Below the pieces are notes generated by a model, which was not told where the DNA came from, ran no database searches, and worked only from the letters and a program-made list of their open reading frames with translations. Shown in pieces: positions 52,868 to 61,566 of a stretch of DNA of 64,000 nt (the stretch's first letter is position 1; each line of letters begins with the position of its first letter). The stretch spans positions 186,001 to 250,000 of the forward strand of contig NZ_JACHYC010000002.1 in the NCBI RefSeq assembly GCF_014192575.1, written 5' to 3'. The position numbers were made by a program, and so were the translations under genes. The DNA is from Variovorax sp. Sphag1AA (GTDB lineage: Bacteria > Pseudomonadota > Gammaproteobacteria > Burkholderiales > Burkholderiaceae_C).

Positions 52868-53965
52868 ATGAACTTGGAGCAAGGCGCGCAGCGCGCCAAC
52901 CCTTTGACCCGGATTATCGATGCCGCGCTGCAGCGGGACGGTGGCTGGCTGCCTTTCGACCGCTTCATGGCGCTGGCTTTGTACGCACCCGGACTGGGCT
53001 ACTACGCCAATGCGAGCCGCAAGTTCGGCCGCATGCCCTCGTCGGGCAGCGACTTCGTGACGGCGCCTGAACTCACGCCACTTTTCGGTCGAGCGCTCGC
53101 CGTGCAGGTTGCCGAAGCGCTCGAAAAGACCGGTACCGACGAGGTCTGGGAATTCGGCGCCGGTTCCGGCGCGCTCGCGCTGCAGTTGCTCGATGCGCTC
53201 GGAGATCGGGTGGCGCGCTACCGCATCGTCGATCTCTCGGGCACGCTGCGCGAGCGCCAGCAGCAGACGCTGGCGAAGCACGCGGCCAAGGTCGAATGGC
53301 TGTCCGAACTGCCCGAATCCATGAATGGCGTCGTCGTCGGAAACGAAGTGCTCGATGCGATGCCGGTGCAGCTGTTGGCACGCTCGGGTGGCCAGTGGTT
53401 CGAGCGCGGCGTGGTTGCGCAAGGCGACGGCTTCGCGTGGAGCGACCGGCCGACCGACCTCCGCCCGCCCGTCGAGATCGAAGGCGAGCACGACTACCTC
53501 ACCGAAATCCACCCGCAGGCCGAAGCCTTCATCGCCACACTGGCCGACCGGCTGGGGCGTGGCGCCGCCTTCTTCTTCGACTACGGTTTCCCGGAATCGG
53601 AGTACTACCACCCGCAACGCCACATGGGCACCGTGATGTGCCACCGCGGCCACCAGGCGGACGGCGATCCGCTCTCGGACGTGGGCGAAAAGGACATCAC
53701 CGCCCACGTCAACTTCACCGGCGTCGCGCTCGCAGGCCAGAACGCCGGGCTCGAAGTGCTGGGCTACTGCAACCAGGCGAGGTTCCTGCTCAACGCCGGC
53801 ATCCTGCCCATGATGGAACAGGCCACGCTGGCCGAGCGCAGCATGGCCGCGCGGCTCATTCATGAGCATGAGATGGGCGAGTTGTTCAAGGTCGTCGGAT
53901 TCGCTGCGGGCGAGCCGTGGGACGCGATCGGCTTCGCCGAGGGCGATCGCAGCCACACGCTCTGA
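52868..53965 (+). CDS. MidA/NDUFAF7-type SAM-dependent methyltransferase
   Basis: A 365-residue protein of the COG1565 family. Landmarks: GGWLPFDRFMALALYAPGLGYYANASRKFG, GSDFVTAPELTPLFGRALA, the SAM motif VWEFGAGSGALALQLL (near 96), GNEVLDAMPVQLL and FFFDYGFPESEYYHPQR. The eukaryotic relative NDUFAF7 methylates an Arg of a complex I subunit; the bacterial target is not firmly known. There is no Shine-Dalgarno sequence before the ATG. TGA-TAGATT at 52853-52861 could be an extended -10 element that would make the transcript leaderless. Confidence 0.9.
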   Translation: MNLEQGAQRANPLTRIIDAALQRDGGWLPFDRFMALALYAPGLGYYANASRKFGRMPSSGSDFVTAPELTPLFGRALAVQVAEALEKTGTDEVWEFGAGSGALALQLLDALGDRVARYRIVDLSGTLRERQQQTLAKHAAKVEWLSELPESMNGVVVGNEVLDAMPVQLLARSGGQWFERGVVAQGDGFAWSDRPTDLRPPVEIEGEHDYLTEIHPQAEAFIATLADRLGRGAAFFFDYGFPESEYYHPQRHMGTVMCHRGHQADGDPLSDVGEKDITAHVNFTGVALAGQNAGLEVLGYCNQARFLLNAGILPMMEQATLAERSMAARLIHEHEMGELFKVVGFAAGEPWDAIGFAEGDRSHTL

Positions 53966-54030
53966 GTGCACATAAGCTAGCAACCAACGAATGGTTGGAA
54001 ATCCATGGGGAGCGCCCTAAAGTGACTGGA

Positions 54031-54930
54031 ATGACCGCTTCGATCGCTTCCGAATCCGCCACCCGCGACGCACCTCCCCAGTCATTCGACATCCGCCGCT
54101 TCGATGCGCCGGTCGGCGCCGAAGTCGTCGGGCTCGACATCTCCAAGCCCATCAACGATGCCGATTTCGCGCGAATCCATCGCGCGCATCTGGACCATCA
54201 CGTGCTGGTTTTCCGCGACCAGGAGGTCTCGCCCGCAGACCATGTTGAGTTCAGTCGCCGCTTCGGCCCTCTTGAAATCCATGTGCTGCATCAGTTCCAG
54301 CTCAAGGGGCATCCGGAAATCCTGATCGTTTCCAACATCAAGGAAGACGGCGAGCCCATCGGCCTCGGCGATGCGGGCGTCTACTGGCATTCCGATATCT
54401 CGTACAAGGAAAAGCCCAGCCTCGGCTCTCTCCTGCACGCGCAGGAACTTCCGAGCGAAGGGGGTGACACGCTTTTCGCCGACCAGCACCTCGCATGGGA
54501 GGCGCTCGACCCGGCGCTGCAGCAGCGCATTCTTCCGCTCAAGGCCGAGCACAGCTATCTCGCCAAATACGAGGAATTGCGCGCCAAGAACCCGTGGCGC
54601 CCCAAGCTCTCGCAGGCGCAGATCGACCAGGTCGCGCCTGCCGTGCAGCCCGTAGTGCGCACGCATCCGGAGACCGGCCGCAAGGCGCTCTTCGTCAGCG
54701 AGCACTTCACGACTCGGATCGTCGGCCTGCCGCAAGAAGAGAGCGACGCGCTGCTGGCCGAACTCTTCGCGCACAGCGTGAAGCCCGAATTCGTCTACCG
54801 GCACACGTGGGCGCCGCACGACCTCGTGTTCTGGGACAACCGTTCCCTCATGCACCTGGCCGCAGGAACACCGGACCATCTGCGTCGCAAGCTCTATCGC
54901 ACCACGATCCAGGGGGACACACCCTTCTGA
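54031..54930 (+). CDS. TauD/TfdA-family alpha-ketoglutarate-dependent dioxygenase
   Basis: A 299-residue iron(II)/2-oxoglutarate dioxygenase. The Fe ligands are visible as His and Asp in YWHSDISYKEKP and the distal His in LVFWDNRSLMHLAAG; the 2-oxoglutarate-binding Arg is in RRKLYRTTI. Such enzymes often release sulfite from taurine or alkyl sulfonates, but substrates vary widely and there are no sulfonate transport genes nearby. The start at 54031 was chosen because the preceding in-frame sequence overlaps the methyltransferase gene and lacks family similarity. Confidence 0.9.
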   Translation: MTASIASESATRDAPPQSFDIRRFDAPVGAEVVGLDISKPINDADFARIHRAHLDHHVLVFRDQEVSPADHVEFSRRFGPLEIHVLHQFQLKGHPEILIVSNIKEDGEPIGLGDAGVYWHSDISYKEKPSLGSLLHAQELPSEGGDTLFADQHLAWEALDPALQQRILPLKAEHSYLAKYEELRAKNPWRPKLSQAQIDQVAPAVQPVVRTHPETGRKALFVSEHFTTRIVGLPQEESDALLAELFAHSVKPEFVYRHTWAPHDLVFWDNRSLMHLAAGTPDHLRRKLYRTTIQGDTPF

Positions 54931-54969
54931 CGTCGGGTCTAATCGGGCTTTTCCTCCGCTGAAAAGCCC

Positions 54970-55752
54970 ATGAGTTCCTCCTTCACGCCCGAAGACGACC
55001 TGCGCGTTGCCCACGCGCTCGCGGATGCGGCGGCCGCGCATTCGATGCGCCTGTTTCGTACGCCGCTCGACATCATCGCCAAGGCCGATGAGAGCCCCGT
55101 CACCCGGGCCGATCGCGAAGCCGAACAGGCCATGCGCGACATCCTGTCCGCCGAGCGACCCGCCGACGGCATCTTCGGTGAGGAGCACGGTCTGGAGCGC
55201 GTCGAAGCCGAACGCGTCTGGGTGCTCGACCCGATCGACGGCACCCGCAGCTTCATCACCGGATCGCCGCTCTGGGGCACGCTGATCGCGCTCGTGCGCG
55301 GCGGCCGGGTCGAACTCGGCATGGTCGACATGCCGGTGCTCGGCGAGCGCTGGATCGGCCAGCCCGGCGTCGGCGCACAGCGCAACGGGCAGGCAGTGCG
55401 CGTGCGCGGCTGCACCGCCATTGCCGAAGCCCGCATCGTCACGACCTCGCCCGATATCTTCAATGCCGCCGACTGGCAGGCATTCGACCGCCTGAGCCGC
55501 AAATGCGCGATGCGCCGCTTCGGCGGTGACTGCTACGGCTATGCGCAACTCGCGGGCGGCACCATCGACCTGGTCGTTGAAACCGGCCTGCAGCCTTACG
55601 ACTACCTCGGCCCGACCGGCCTCATCGAGGCGGCTGGCGGCATCGTCACGGATTGGGAGGGTCGTCCGCTCGGCCTGCAATCCGACGGCCGCGTGGTTGC
55701 GGCCGCAACGCGAGAACTTCACCGACAGGCGCTCGCGCTTCTTGCGGCCTAA
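54970..55752 (+). CDS. hisN: Histidinol-phosphatase of the inositol monophosphatase family
   Basis: A 260-residue Mg-dependent phosphatase: DESPVTRADREAE (metal site 1), GIFGEEHG, the signature WVLDPIDGTRSFITGSPLWGTLIAL (near 83-107) and a C-terminal PYDYLGPTGLIEAAGGIVTDWEG. HisN-type enzymes carry out the penultimate step of histidine synthesis; the HisN assignment over inositol monophosphatase rests on overall similarity and is fairly but not fully certain. It is followed at 9 bp by the DUF2905 gene. Confidence 0.87.
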   Translation: MSSSFTPEDDLRVAHALADAAAAHSMRLFRTPLDIIAKADESPVTRADREAEQAMRDILSAERPADGIFGEEHGLERVEAERVWVLDPIDGTRSFITGSPLWGTLIALVRGGRVELGMVDMPVLGERWIGQPGVGAQRNGQAVRVRGCTAIAEARIVTTSPDIFNAADWQAFDRLSRKCAMRRFGGDCYGYAQLAGGTIDLVVETGLQPYDYLGPTGLIEAAGGIVTDWEGRPLGLQSDGRVVAAATRELHRQALALLAA

Positions 55753-55761
55753 ACTGCAACG

Positions 55762-55956
55762 ATGATTCGCTGGCTGATCGTCGTCGTCCTCGCGCTCGTT
55801 CTGATGAGCGGGCTTACCGAGTGGCTGCGGCGCTTCGGCTTCGGGCGGCTGCCCGGCGATTTCGAGTTCCGTGCGTTCGGGCGCGAATGGCAACTGCCCA
55901 TCGCGAGCACGGTGGTTCTCAGCATGATCGCGGCCCTGGTCGCACGATGGATCTGA
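55762..55956 (+). CDS. DUF2905 small membrane protein
   Basis: A 64-residue protein of the DUF2905 family with two transmembrane helices (about 2-22 and 45-63) flanking the conserved LRRFGFGRLPGDFEF loop. Function unknown. It is the middle gene of the run hisN-DUF2905-ROK, with 9 bp and 4 bp between genes, so probably a single operon. Confidence 0.88.
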   Translation: MIRWLIVVVLALVLMSGLTEWLRRFGFGRLPGDFEFRAFGREWQLPIASTVVLSMIAALVARWI

Positions 55957-55960
55957 ATCG

Positions 55961-56887
55961 ATGAAAGCCTGCGTCGACCTCGGCGGAACCAAGGTGGCGG
56001 TGAGCCTTGCCGCGAACAGCACCTCACCCCTCATCGGTCGCCGCAGCGAGCCGACCGCCAAGACCGGCGACAACGACGCGGTCGCGGTGCAGATCATTCG
56101 GCTCATCGACGACATCTGCGCCGAGCAGGGCATCGATCCCGGCACCATCGACCGCGTCGGCGTCTCGACCGCCGGGCCGTTCGAACTGCATGACGGCATG
56201 GTGGAGTTGGCCACGCCCAACATCTGCGGCGGTATCGCCGGGCCGGCGCGGGGGTTGCCCAACGAATGGATGACGGCCTTGCTCGAAGCCCCCTTGCGCA
56301 AGCGCTTCACGCAGGTGCGCGTCGAGAACGACGCGGTCGCCGCGCTGGAAGCGGAACGCCGCTGGGGTGCGCTCAAGGGCTTCGATCATTGCGCTTATGT
56401 CACCTGGAGCACCGGTGTCGGCGTCGGGCTTTGCGTCGATGGGCATGTGCTGCATGGCAAGAACGGCAATGCCGGCCATGCGGGTCACAGCTTCGTTTCG
56501 GACGACGACAACAACGCGCTGTGCGGCTGCGGCAATCGCGGCGACGTGGAGGCGCTCGCGGCGGGCAACGGGATCGCGCGGCGCTTCGGAGAACCCGCCG
56601 CCGACCTCTTCGCAGCCGCGGCTCGGGGCGAATCGAAGGCGCTTGCGACCACCGACGCGCTGTGCCGCGTCATGGGCCGCATGCTCTTCAACCTGATCGC
56701 CACGCTCGACCTGCAGCGCATCAGCCTTGGCGGCAGCGTGTTCTGGAACAACCGCGACTTCCTGCTGCCGCGCCTGCAGGCGCAGATCGACGGCAAGCTC
56801 GAAGCGCTCACGCGCGGCGCGCTGCTGGTGCCGGCCGGGCTCGGCGACAAGGTGGGCGACTACGGCGCGCTGGCGTTGGTCGACTAA
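55961..56887 (+). CDS. ROK-family protein (sugar kinase)
   Basis: A 308-residue protein with an N-terminal phosphate loop (ACVDLGGTKVAVSLA), RVENDAVAALEAE (catalytic Asp in END) and STGVGVGLCVDGHVLHGKNGNAGHAGH. The usual ROK zinc motif CxCGxxGCxE reads CGCGNRGDVE, so the third Cys is Asp and zinc binding may be altered. No helix-turn-helix is present, so it is a kinase and not a repressor. The sugar, perhaps glucose or N-acetylglucosamine, is unknown. Confidence 0.87.
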   Translation: MKACVDLGGTKVAVSLAANSTSPLIGRRSEPTAKTGDNDAVAVQIIRLIDDICAEQGIDPGTIDRVGVSTAGPFELHDGMVELATPNICGGIAGPARGLPNEWMTALLEAPLRKRFTQVRVENDAVAALEAERRWGALKGFDHCAYVTWSTGVGVGLCVDGHVLHGKNGNAGHAGHSFVSDDDNNALCGCGNRGDVEALAAGNGIARRFGEPAADLFAAAARGESKALATTDALCRVMGRMLFNLIATLDLQRISLGGSVFWNNRDFLLPRLQAQIDGKLEALTRGALLVPAGLGDKVGDYGALALVD

Positions 56888-57126
56888 CTGCCCGACGCTC
56901 CGGCTTCCAAAGCGCGCGTCCTACGCGGCAATTCGGGGGCTTCTCACGGTTGAGTTGCACGTTCGTTCCCAGACTGCCGAGAACCTGCGCTCAGCCAGCA
57001 GCGGGGTGGTGCCTTGCCCAGATATTGCTTGAGAACGAGCGTCACGAAGCGAGACTTTTTTCGGCATCTCGACCGTGTTCTATAACTTTGGAGGGGGCAG
57101 GAAGTCAGTTCGGACTGGGTAAGATA

Positions 57127-57139
57127 GTGAAACTTTTGT
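57127..57139 (+). promoter_or_regulatory. 13-base string shared with the NRPS/PKS promoter
   Basis: GTGAAACTTTTGT lies 40 bp before the ABC exporter start and is identical to the minus strand of 49291-49303. It continues into an imperfect inverted repeat, CTTTTGTTTAACAAAG. The 292-bp gap between the ROK gene and the exporter holds nothing else I recognise. Confidence 0.45.
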
Positions 57140-57179
57140 TTAACAAAGAACGCTCGGTGGCCATGCTGCGGGGCTTGTC

Positions 57180-58043
57180 ATGGACTCGGAGCATGCTTCA
57201 TCAATGAGCACCGCCAACGAACCACTACTTGTCATCAAGCCACGCCGGCGTGGAAACCTGTTCCCTCTGCGCGATGTTCTCGAGTACCGCGACCTGCTGT
57301 ACATCCTTGCGCTACGCGACATCAAGCTGCGTTATCGCCAGACAGCAGTGGGAGTGGCCTGGGTGCTGCTGCAGCCGCTGATCGGCGCCGGTCTCTTCAC
57401 CTTCGTCTTCGGCGTCATCGCTGACATGCCCACCGGCGACGAGCGTGTGCCTTACTTCGTGTTCGGCTACACGGGGCTGCTCTTGTGGAATGCCTTCATT
57501 CAGATATTCCTGAAGACCAACGACTCGATGGTTGTCAACTCGGGCCTCGTCAGCAAGATCTACTTCCCGCGCATGGTGCTCCCGATATCCACTGTCTATG
57601 GCGTGATGCTCGACTTCGCCGTCGGGGCGGTGGTGATGGTGGTCCTGATGGTCGTCTATTCCATCATGCCCGGCCTGCCGTTGCTCTTCTTTCCCGTCGC
57701 CCTGCTATTGGCGATCCTGTTCGCGTTGGGGCTCGGGTTGTGCGCTGCGGCGTTGAACGTGAGCTACCGCGACGTGCGCCACGTGGTGCCTGTGTTCAGC
57801 CAGTTCCTGTTGTGGGCCAGCCCGGTCGCGTACGCAGCCTCGTCTATTCCGCAGTCGGTCAAGTGGCTGGTGGCGCTGAATCCGATGGTCGGCATCCTGG
57901 ACTCGTTCCGTTGGGCGATTCTGGGCACGCCAGTCACCAGCTGGGGTTCGGTCGTCTGGAGCGCCGTGGCGTCGGTGCTGATGTTCATTGCCGGCCTGGT
58001 CATTTTCCAGCGCTCGGAGCGGAGGTTTGCGGATGTCATCTGA
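57180..58043 (+). CDS. wzm: ABC-2 permease for polysaccharide export (Wzm type)
   Basis: A 287-residue membrane subunit with six predicted transmembrane helices. It starts with a cytosolic PRRRGNLFPLRDVLEYRDLLYILALRDIKLRYRQTAVGVAWVLLQPLI segment, typical of O-antigen and teichoic acid exporters, and continues with SGLVSKIYFPRMVLPIS. It pairs with the ATPase gene, which it overlaps by 11 bp. The ATG at 57180 was taken; 57204 (MSTANEP) is an alternative. Upstream is an AT-richer promoter region of 292 bp. Confidence 0.92.
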   Translation: MDSEHASSMSTANEPLLVIKPRRRGNLFPLRDVLEYRDLLYILALRDIKLRYRQTAVGVAWVLLQPLIGAGLFTFVFGVIADMPTGDERVPYFVFGYTGLLLWNAFIQIFLKTNDSMVVNSGLVSKIYFPRMVLPISTVYGVMLDFAVGAVVMVVLMVVYSIMPGLPLLFFPVALLLAILFALGLGLCAAALNVSYRDVRHVVPVFSQFLLWASPVAYAASSIPQSVKWLVALNPMVGILDSFRWAILGTPVTSWGSVVWSAVASVLMFIAGLVIFQRSERRFADVI

Positions 58044-59328
58044 TCTGGCGCTGTCGGTGCGCGGCTTGAGCAAGGAATACCGCATCGCACACCTGTCCCA
58101 GCGGCACGACAAGGTGACGGAAGCTGCGATGGCTGCGATGAAGAACTTCTTCCGCCCGCAGGAATACGAAACCTTCCGGGCGCTGGACGACGTGTCCTTC
58201 GACGTGAAGCAGGGCGATGTGGTCGGTGTGGTCGGCCGCAACGGGGCGGGCAAGAGCACGCTGCTGAAGATCCTCAGCCGGATCACCGAGCCGACCACTG
58301 GCGAGATCCGTCTCTACGGCAAGGTCGGCTCATTGCTGGAGGTGGGCACCGGTTTCCACCCCGACCTGACGGGGCGCGAGAACATCTACTTGAACGGCTC
58401 GATTCTGGGCATGCGCAAGCGCGATATCGACCGTCAGTTCGACGCGATCGTCGACTTCGCGGAAGTGGAGCGCTTCCTGGATACGCCGGTCAAGCGTTAC
58501 TCCAGTGGCATGCACGTTCGCTTGGCTTTCGCCGTGGCGGCTCACCTGAATCCGGAAATCCTGATCGTCGACGAAGTGCTTGCCGTCGGCGACACGCAGT
58601 TCCAGAACAAGTGCCTGGGCAAGATGCGCGACGTCAGCACCCAGGACGGCAAGACGGTGCTGTTCGTCAGCCATAACATGGCGGTGGTCAAGTCGTTGTG
58701 CAACAAAGGCCTGCTGCTGACGAACGGGCGCCTGGCGTTCCAGGGTTCGGTACAGGAGGTGCTGGACGAATACGCGAAAAGGGTACCGATGGTGTCCCAG
58801 GTCGCCTACAAGAGCCCGATCGGCCTGCGCTTGCTGGAACTGACGGTCAACGGTGTCGAGACCAGCGTGAGTACCGTCGATTTCCTGGACCCCGTCGAAA
58901 TCGAACTCGTGCTGGAGGCCAACGAGCCCACGCCATCCTGCGTGCCGCTCTTCCGATGGCACGACGCCAACGGCCTGAAGCTGTCCGATATCTGGGGGCC
59001 GGAGGAAGTGGTCGACTTTCAGCGGTATGAAGGGCGCTTTTCCTTTCGTCTGACGCTCGACTCGATGAATCTGCTGCCGGGACGCTACTTCATCGACTTC
59101 TATCTGTATGACGCCCGCAATGAGCTTTTTTCCGCGCCGCAATGCGTCGAACTGGAAGTCGTCCCTGTGGTTCTACCGGGTGCACCCCGGGCTTATCCGA
59201 GCGTGCACGAGGGCAGCCACGGCCTGCTGCGGCTCGCTTCCCGGCTGACGACCCGGAGCGAGGTCGCGCTCCTCCCTCGAGGCGCGGTGTCCCCGACCCC
59301 GGAAGACGCGGCATTGGCAAAGGAGTAA
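58033..59328 (+). CDS. wzt: ABC ATPase for polysaccharide export with C-terminal glycan-binding domain (Wzt type)
   Basis: A 431-residue ATPase. Nucleotide-binding domain: VVGRNGAGKSTLLKILSRI (Walker A near 70), RYSSGMHVRLAFAVA (signature), ILIVDEVLAVGDTQF (Walker B) and FVSHNM (switch His). After about residue 250 comes a beta-rich extension (LRLLELTVNGVETSVSTVDF...) like the Wzt C-terminal domain, which binds the capped end of the exported glycan. Start at 58033 has a GGAGG site. Exported glycans of this type are finished in the cytosol before export. Confidence 0.92.
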   Translation: MSSDLALSVRGLSKEYRIAHLSQRHDKVTEAAMAAMKNFFRPQEYETFRALDDVSFDVKQGDVVGVVGRNGAGKSTLLKILSRITEPTTGEIRLYGKVGSLLEVGTGFHPDLTGRENIYLNGSILGMRKRDIDRQFDAIVDFAEVERFLDTPVKRYSSGMHVRLAFAVAAHLNPEILIVDEVLAVGDTQFQNKCLGKMRDVSTQDGKTVLFVSHNMAVVKSLCNKGLLLTNGRLAFQGSVQEVLDEYAKRVPMVSQVAYKSPIGLRLLELTVNGVETSVSTVDFLDPVEIELVLEANEPTPSCVPLFRWHDANGLKLSDIWGPEEVVDFQRYEGRFSFRLTLDSMNLLPGRYFIDFYLYDARNELFSAPQCVELEVVPVVLPGAPRAYPSVHEGSHGLLRLASRLTTRSEVALLPRGAVSPTPEDAALAKE

Positions 59329-59333
59329 GCCTC

Positions 59334-60233
59334 GTGGGGCTGCCAACACTGGAGGCCCTGACCGCCTCGTACAACTCGGCGGCCACCCTCCCGCAGACGC
59401 TGACCTCTGCCTGGGATGACAACCGCATTCCTGTGCTGCTGGTGGACGATGGGTCCACGGACGGTTCGGCTGAGGACGCTGAACGCCATGAGGGTGTGCG
59501 CGTGCTGCGACAGCGCAATGCCGGCCCGTCGGTGGCGCGCAACCGCGCCATCATGGAAAGCCGCGCGGATTTCGTGCTGTTTCTCGACAGCGACGATCTC
59601 CTGCTGCCCGGCTATCGCGAGGCCTTCGAAGCGGCAGTGGCTGCGAATTCCGAGGCCGATGTGTTCATCTGTGGCATGCAGAGGATCGACGATCATGGCC
59701 ACCCGCTCGACCGGCGCGCCGCGCCGAGTCTGCAGCCGACGCCGTTCCTCAGCTTGTTGAGCGCCGAAACCGTACCCACCAACGGCATCATCGTGCGGCG
59801 TGAACTGTTCGCGCGCAGCGGACTATTCCGGCCCGGGCTCCATCATGCGGAAGACTGGGACCTCTGGTTACGACTGGCCGCGGCCTCCGACCGCTGGGTA
59901 CGCATGGACCATACCCTCGCCGTGTATCGCCAGCGCGGCGGCTCGCTCAGCAAGAACGGCCGCGCCATGTGGCGCGGCATCCGCCAGGTAGCGAATGCCG
60001 CGGCGCGCCTGCCGATCGGCGAGCCGGGCGCGCGCCGGGTGGCAGCGAAACGCGCATTGGCAGATGGAGCCAGTTACGTGTACTACAACGCTTTCGCCCA
60101 GCCGTTGCGTGAGCGCGCGCGCGTTTCCGTGGTGGGCGTCCTGCGCGACCTCGCACACATGCCGCTGCGCTTCTGGCCCATCCTGCTGGGCGACGTCGCC
60201 CGTAGCGCGCTGCGCCAGTCACGAAACCATTGA
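59334..60233 (+). CDS. Family 2 glycosyltransferase, copy 1
   Basis: A 299-residue GT-A enzyme: VLLVDDGSTDGSAEDAE (nucleotide site), NAGPSVARNRAIMES, FLDSDDLLLPGY (DxD) and TVPTNGIIVRRELFARSGLFRPGLHHAEDWDLWLRL. GTG at 59334 lies eight bases after AGGAG. It lies 5 bp after wzt and overlaps copy 2 by one base (TGATG). Its protein is nearly colinear with copy 2, so the pair arose by tandem duplication. Donor and acceptor sugars are unknown. Confidence 0.9.
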   Translation: MGLPTLEALTASYNSAATLPQTLTSAWDDNRIPVLLVDDGSTDGSAEDAERHEGVRVLRQRNAGPSVARNRAIMESRADFVLFLDSDDLLLPGYREAFEAAVAANSEADVFICGMQRIDDHGHPLDRRAAPSLQPTPFLSLLSAETVPTNGIIVRRELFARSGLFRPGLHHAEDWDLWLRLAAASDRWVRMDHTLAVYRQRGGSLSKNGRAMWRGIRQVANAAARLPIGEPGARRVAAKRALADGASYVYYNAFAQPLRERARVSVVGVLRDLAHMPLRFWPILLGDVARSALRQSRNH

Positions 60234-61147
60234 TGGCGCAAGCGGTGGGCCACCCGATCCTGGAGGCGCTGACAGCCTCGTACAACTCGGCGGCCACGTT
60301 GCGCGCGACCCTGGCTTCTGCGTGGAACGACAACCGCATTCCCGTGCTGCTGGTGGACGACGGTTCAACCGATGGTTCCGCCGAGGATGCCGAGAGGCAC
60401 GAGGGCGTCCGCGTGCTACGGCAGCGCAATGCAGGGCCGTCGGTGGCGCGCAATCGCGCCATCCTGGAGAGCCAGGCCGACTTCGTGTTGTTCCTCGACA
60501 GCGACGATCTTCTGGCGCCTGGCTACCGCGCGGCGTTCGAGACAGCGCTGGCTGCCAACCCCGAGGCCGATGTGTTCATCTGCGGCATGCAGATCATCGA
60601 TGAAGACGGCCGGCCGATCGAGACAAGCGCCGCGCCCAGTCTGCGGCCGACGCCATTCCTCAGCGTGTTGAATGCCGAGACCGTTCCCACCAACGGCATC
60701 ATCGTGCGGCGCACGTTGTTCTCGCACAGCGGTCTGTTTCGGCCCGATCTGCATCACGCCGAAGACCTCGATCTCTGGCTTCGCCTGGCTGCAGCGTCCC
60801 CCCGCTGGGTGCGCATGGACCATACGTTGGCGGTGTATCGCCGTCGCCAGGGCTCGCTCAGTCGCAACGGCCCAGCCATGTGGCGCGGCGTGCGCCAGGT
60901 GGTGGACGCTGCCGTTCGGCTGCCCATTGGCGAGCCCGGTCCGCGCCGGGCGGCGGGGCGCAAGATCCTCGCGTCCTATGCGAACTGGCTCTACTGGACG
61001 GCCGTGGATTCACCATTGCGCGAGCACGCATGCGCCTCGTTCGCAGGCGGCTTGCGTGAACTGGCGCAGTTGCCGCCGCGCTTCTGGCCCATGGCCCTGC
61101 GCCATGCGATTGTGGGTTCGTTCCGCCAGCGGCTGTCGAACGACTGA
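60233..61147 (+). CDS. Family 2 glycosyltransferase, copy 2
   Basis: A 304-residue paralogue of copy 1 with the same VLLVDDGSTDGSAEDAE, FLDSDDLLAPGY and VPTNGIIVRR segments. The final 70 residues differ most (SYANWLYWTAVDSPLREHACASFAG against the copy 1 SYVYYNAFAQ). ATG 60233 overlaps the copy 1 stop (TGATG), so the two are translationally coupled. It would add a sugar to the same glycan, with changed acceptor preference, or serve as a dosage copy. Confidence 0.9.
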   Translation: MAQAVGHPILEALTASYNSAATLRATLASAWNDNRIPVLLVDDGSTDGSAEDAERHEGVRVLRQRNAGPSVARNRAILESQADFVLFLDSDDLLAPGYRAAFETALAANPEADVFICGMQIIDEDGRPIETSAAPSLRPTPFLSVLNAETVPTNGIIVRRTLFSHSGLFRPDLHHAEDLDLWLRLAAASPRWVRMDHTLAVYRRRQGSLSRNGPAMWRGVRQVVDAAVRLPIGEPGPRRAAGRKILASYANWLYWTAVDSPLREHACASFAGGLRELAQLPPRFWPMALRHAIVGSFRQRLSND

Positions 61148-61180
61148 TGCTCGAACGGCGCGCGGCGCCCAGAGACAAGA

Positions 61181-61423
61181 TCAGCAGTTGTGGAGATGCC
61201 CGCCGTTCAGCGCGACATGTCGCACGTAGTTGCGCCATGCCTCTTGCGCGGCGCGAGCGCTGGCCTTCGCGGTTTCGATGGCCTGGTCGGGTGCGACGGC
61301 GCCGTCCTCTTTCAGAAACACCCTGAACGCTTCGTCGGCCGCTCGCTTCGCCCGTCGAGCCAATGCGTCTGCCTTCGTTGCTTCTGCCCTGAGCCGGGCC
61401 GCATCGTCGTTGGTCGATTCCAT
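61181..61423 (-). CDS. Small Ala/Arg-rich coiled-coil protein, unknown function
   Basis: An 80-residue cytosolic protein. It starts MESTNDDAARLRAEATKADALARRAKRAADEAF and is helical and amphipathic to about residue 66, ending in the hydrophilic NGGHLHNC. A strong AAGGGGGTG ribosome-binding site precedes the ATG, which supports a real gene. No known domain. It converges on the glycosyltransferase with 33 bp between stops. An inverted repeat lies 19 bp upstream of its start. Confidence 0.7.
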   Translation of the reverse strand: MESTNDDAARLRAEATKADALARRAKRAADEAFRVFLKEDGAVAPDQAIETAKASARAAQEAWRNYVRHVALNGGHLHNC

Positions 61424-61441
61424 GACACCCCCTTGATGTCT

Positions 61442-61470
61442 GAATGAATGTACGAATTAGGTATTCATTC
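61442..61470. promoter_or_regulatory. Inverted repeat GAATGAAT-N13-ATTCATTC
   Basis: Two perfectly complementary eight-base arms separated by 13 bases sit 19 bp upstream of the small coiled-coil gene, within its likely promoter. TetR-family regulators often use such sites. The remaining intergenic bases to 61566 show no further feature. Confidence 0.5.
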
Positions 61471-61566
61471 GGTGGGGTCCAGTGTAGGACTGTTGCCAAA
61501 TGTGAGAAGCCGCCTGAAGTTGTAGACGGGACGGACTACTGCATGCACATACAGCGCGCCGCGCGC

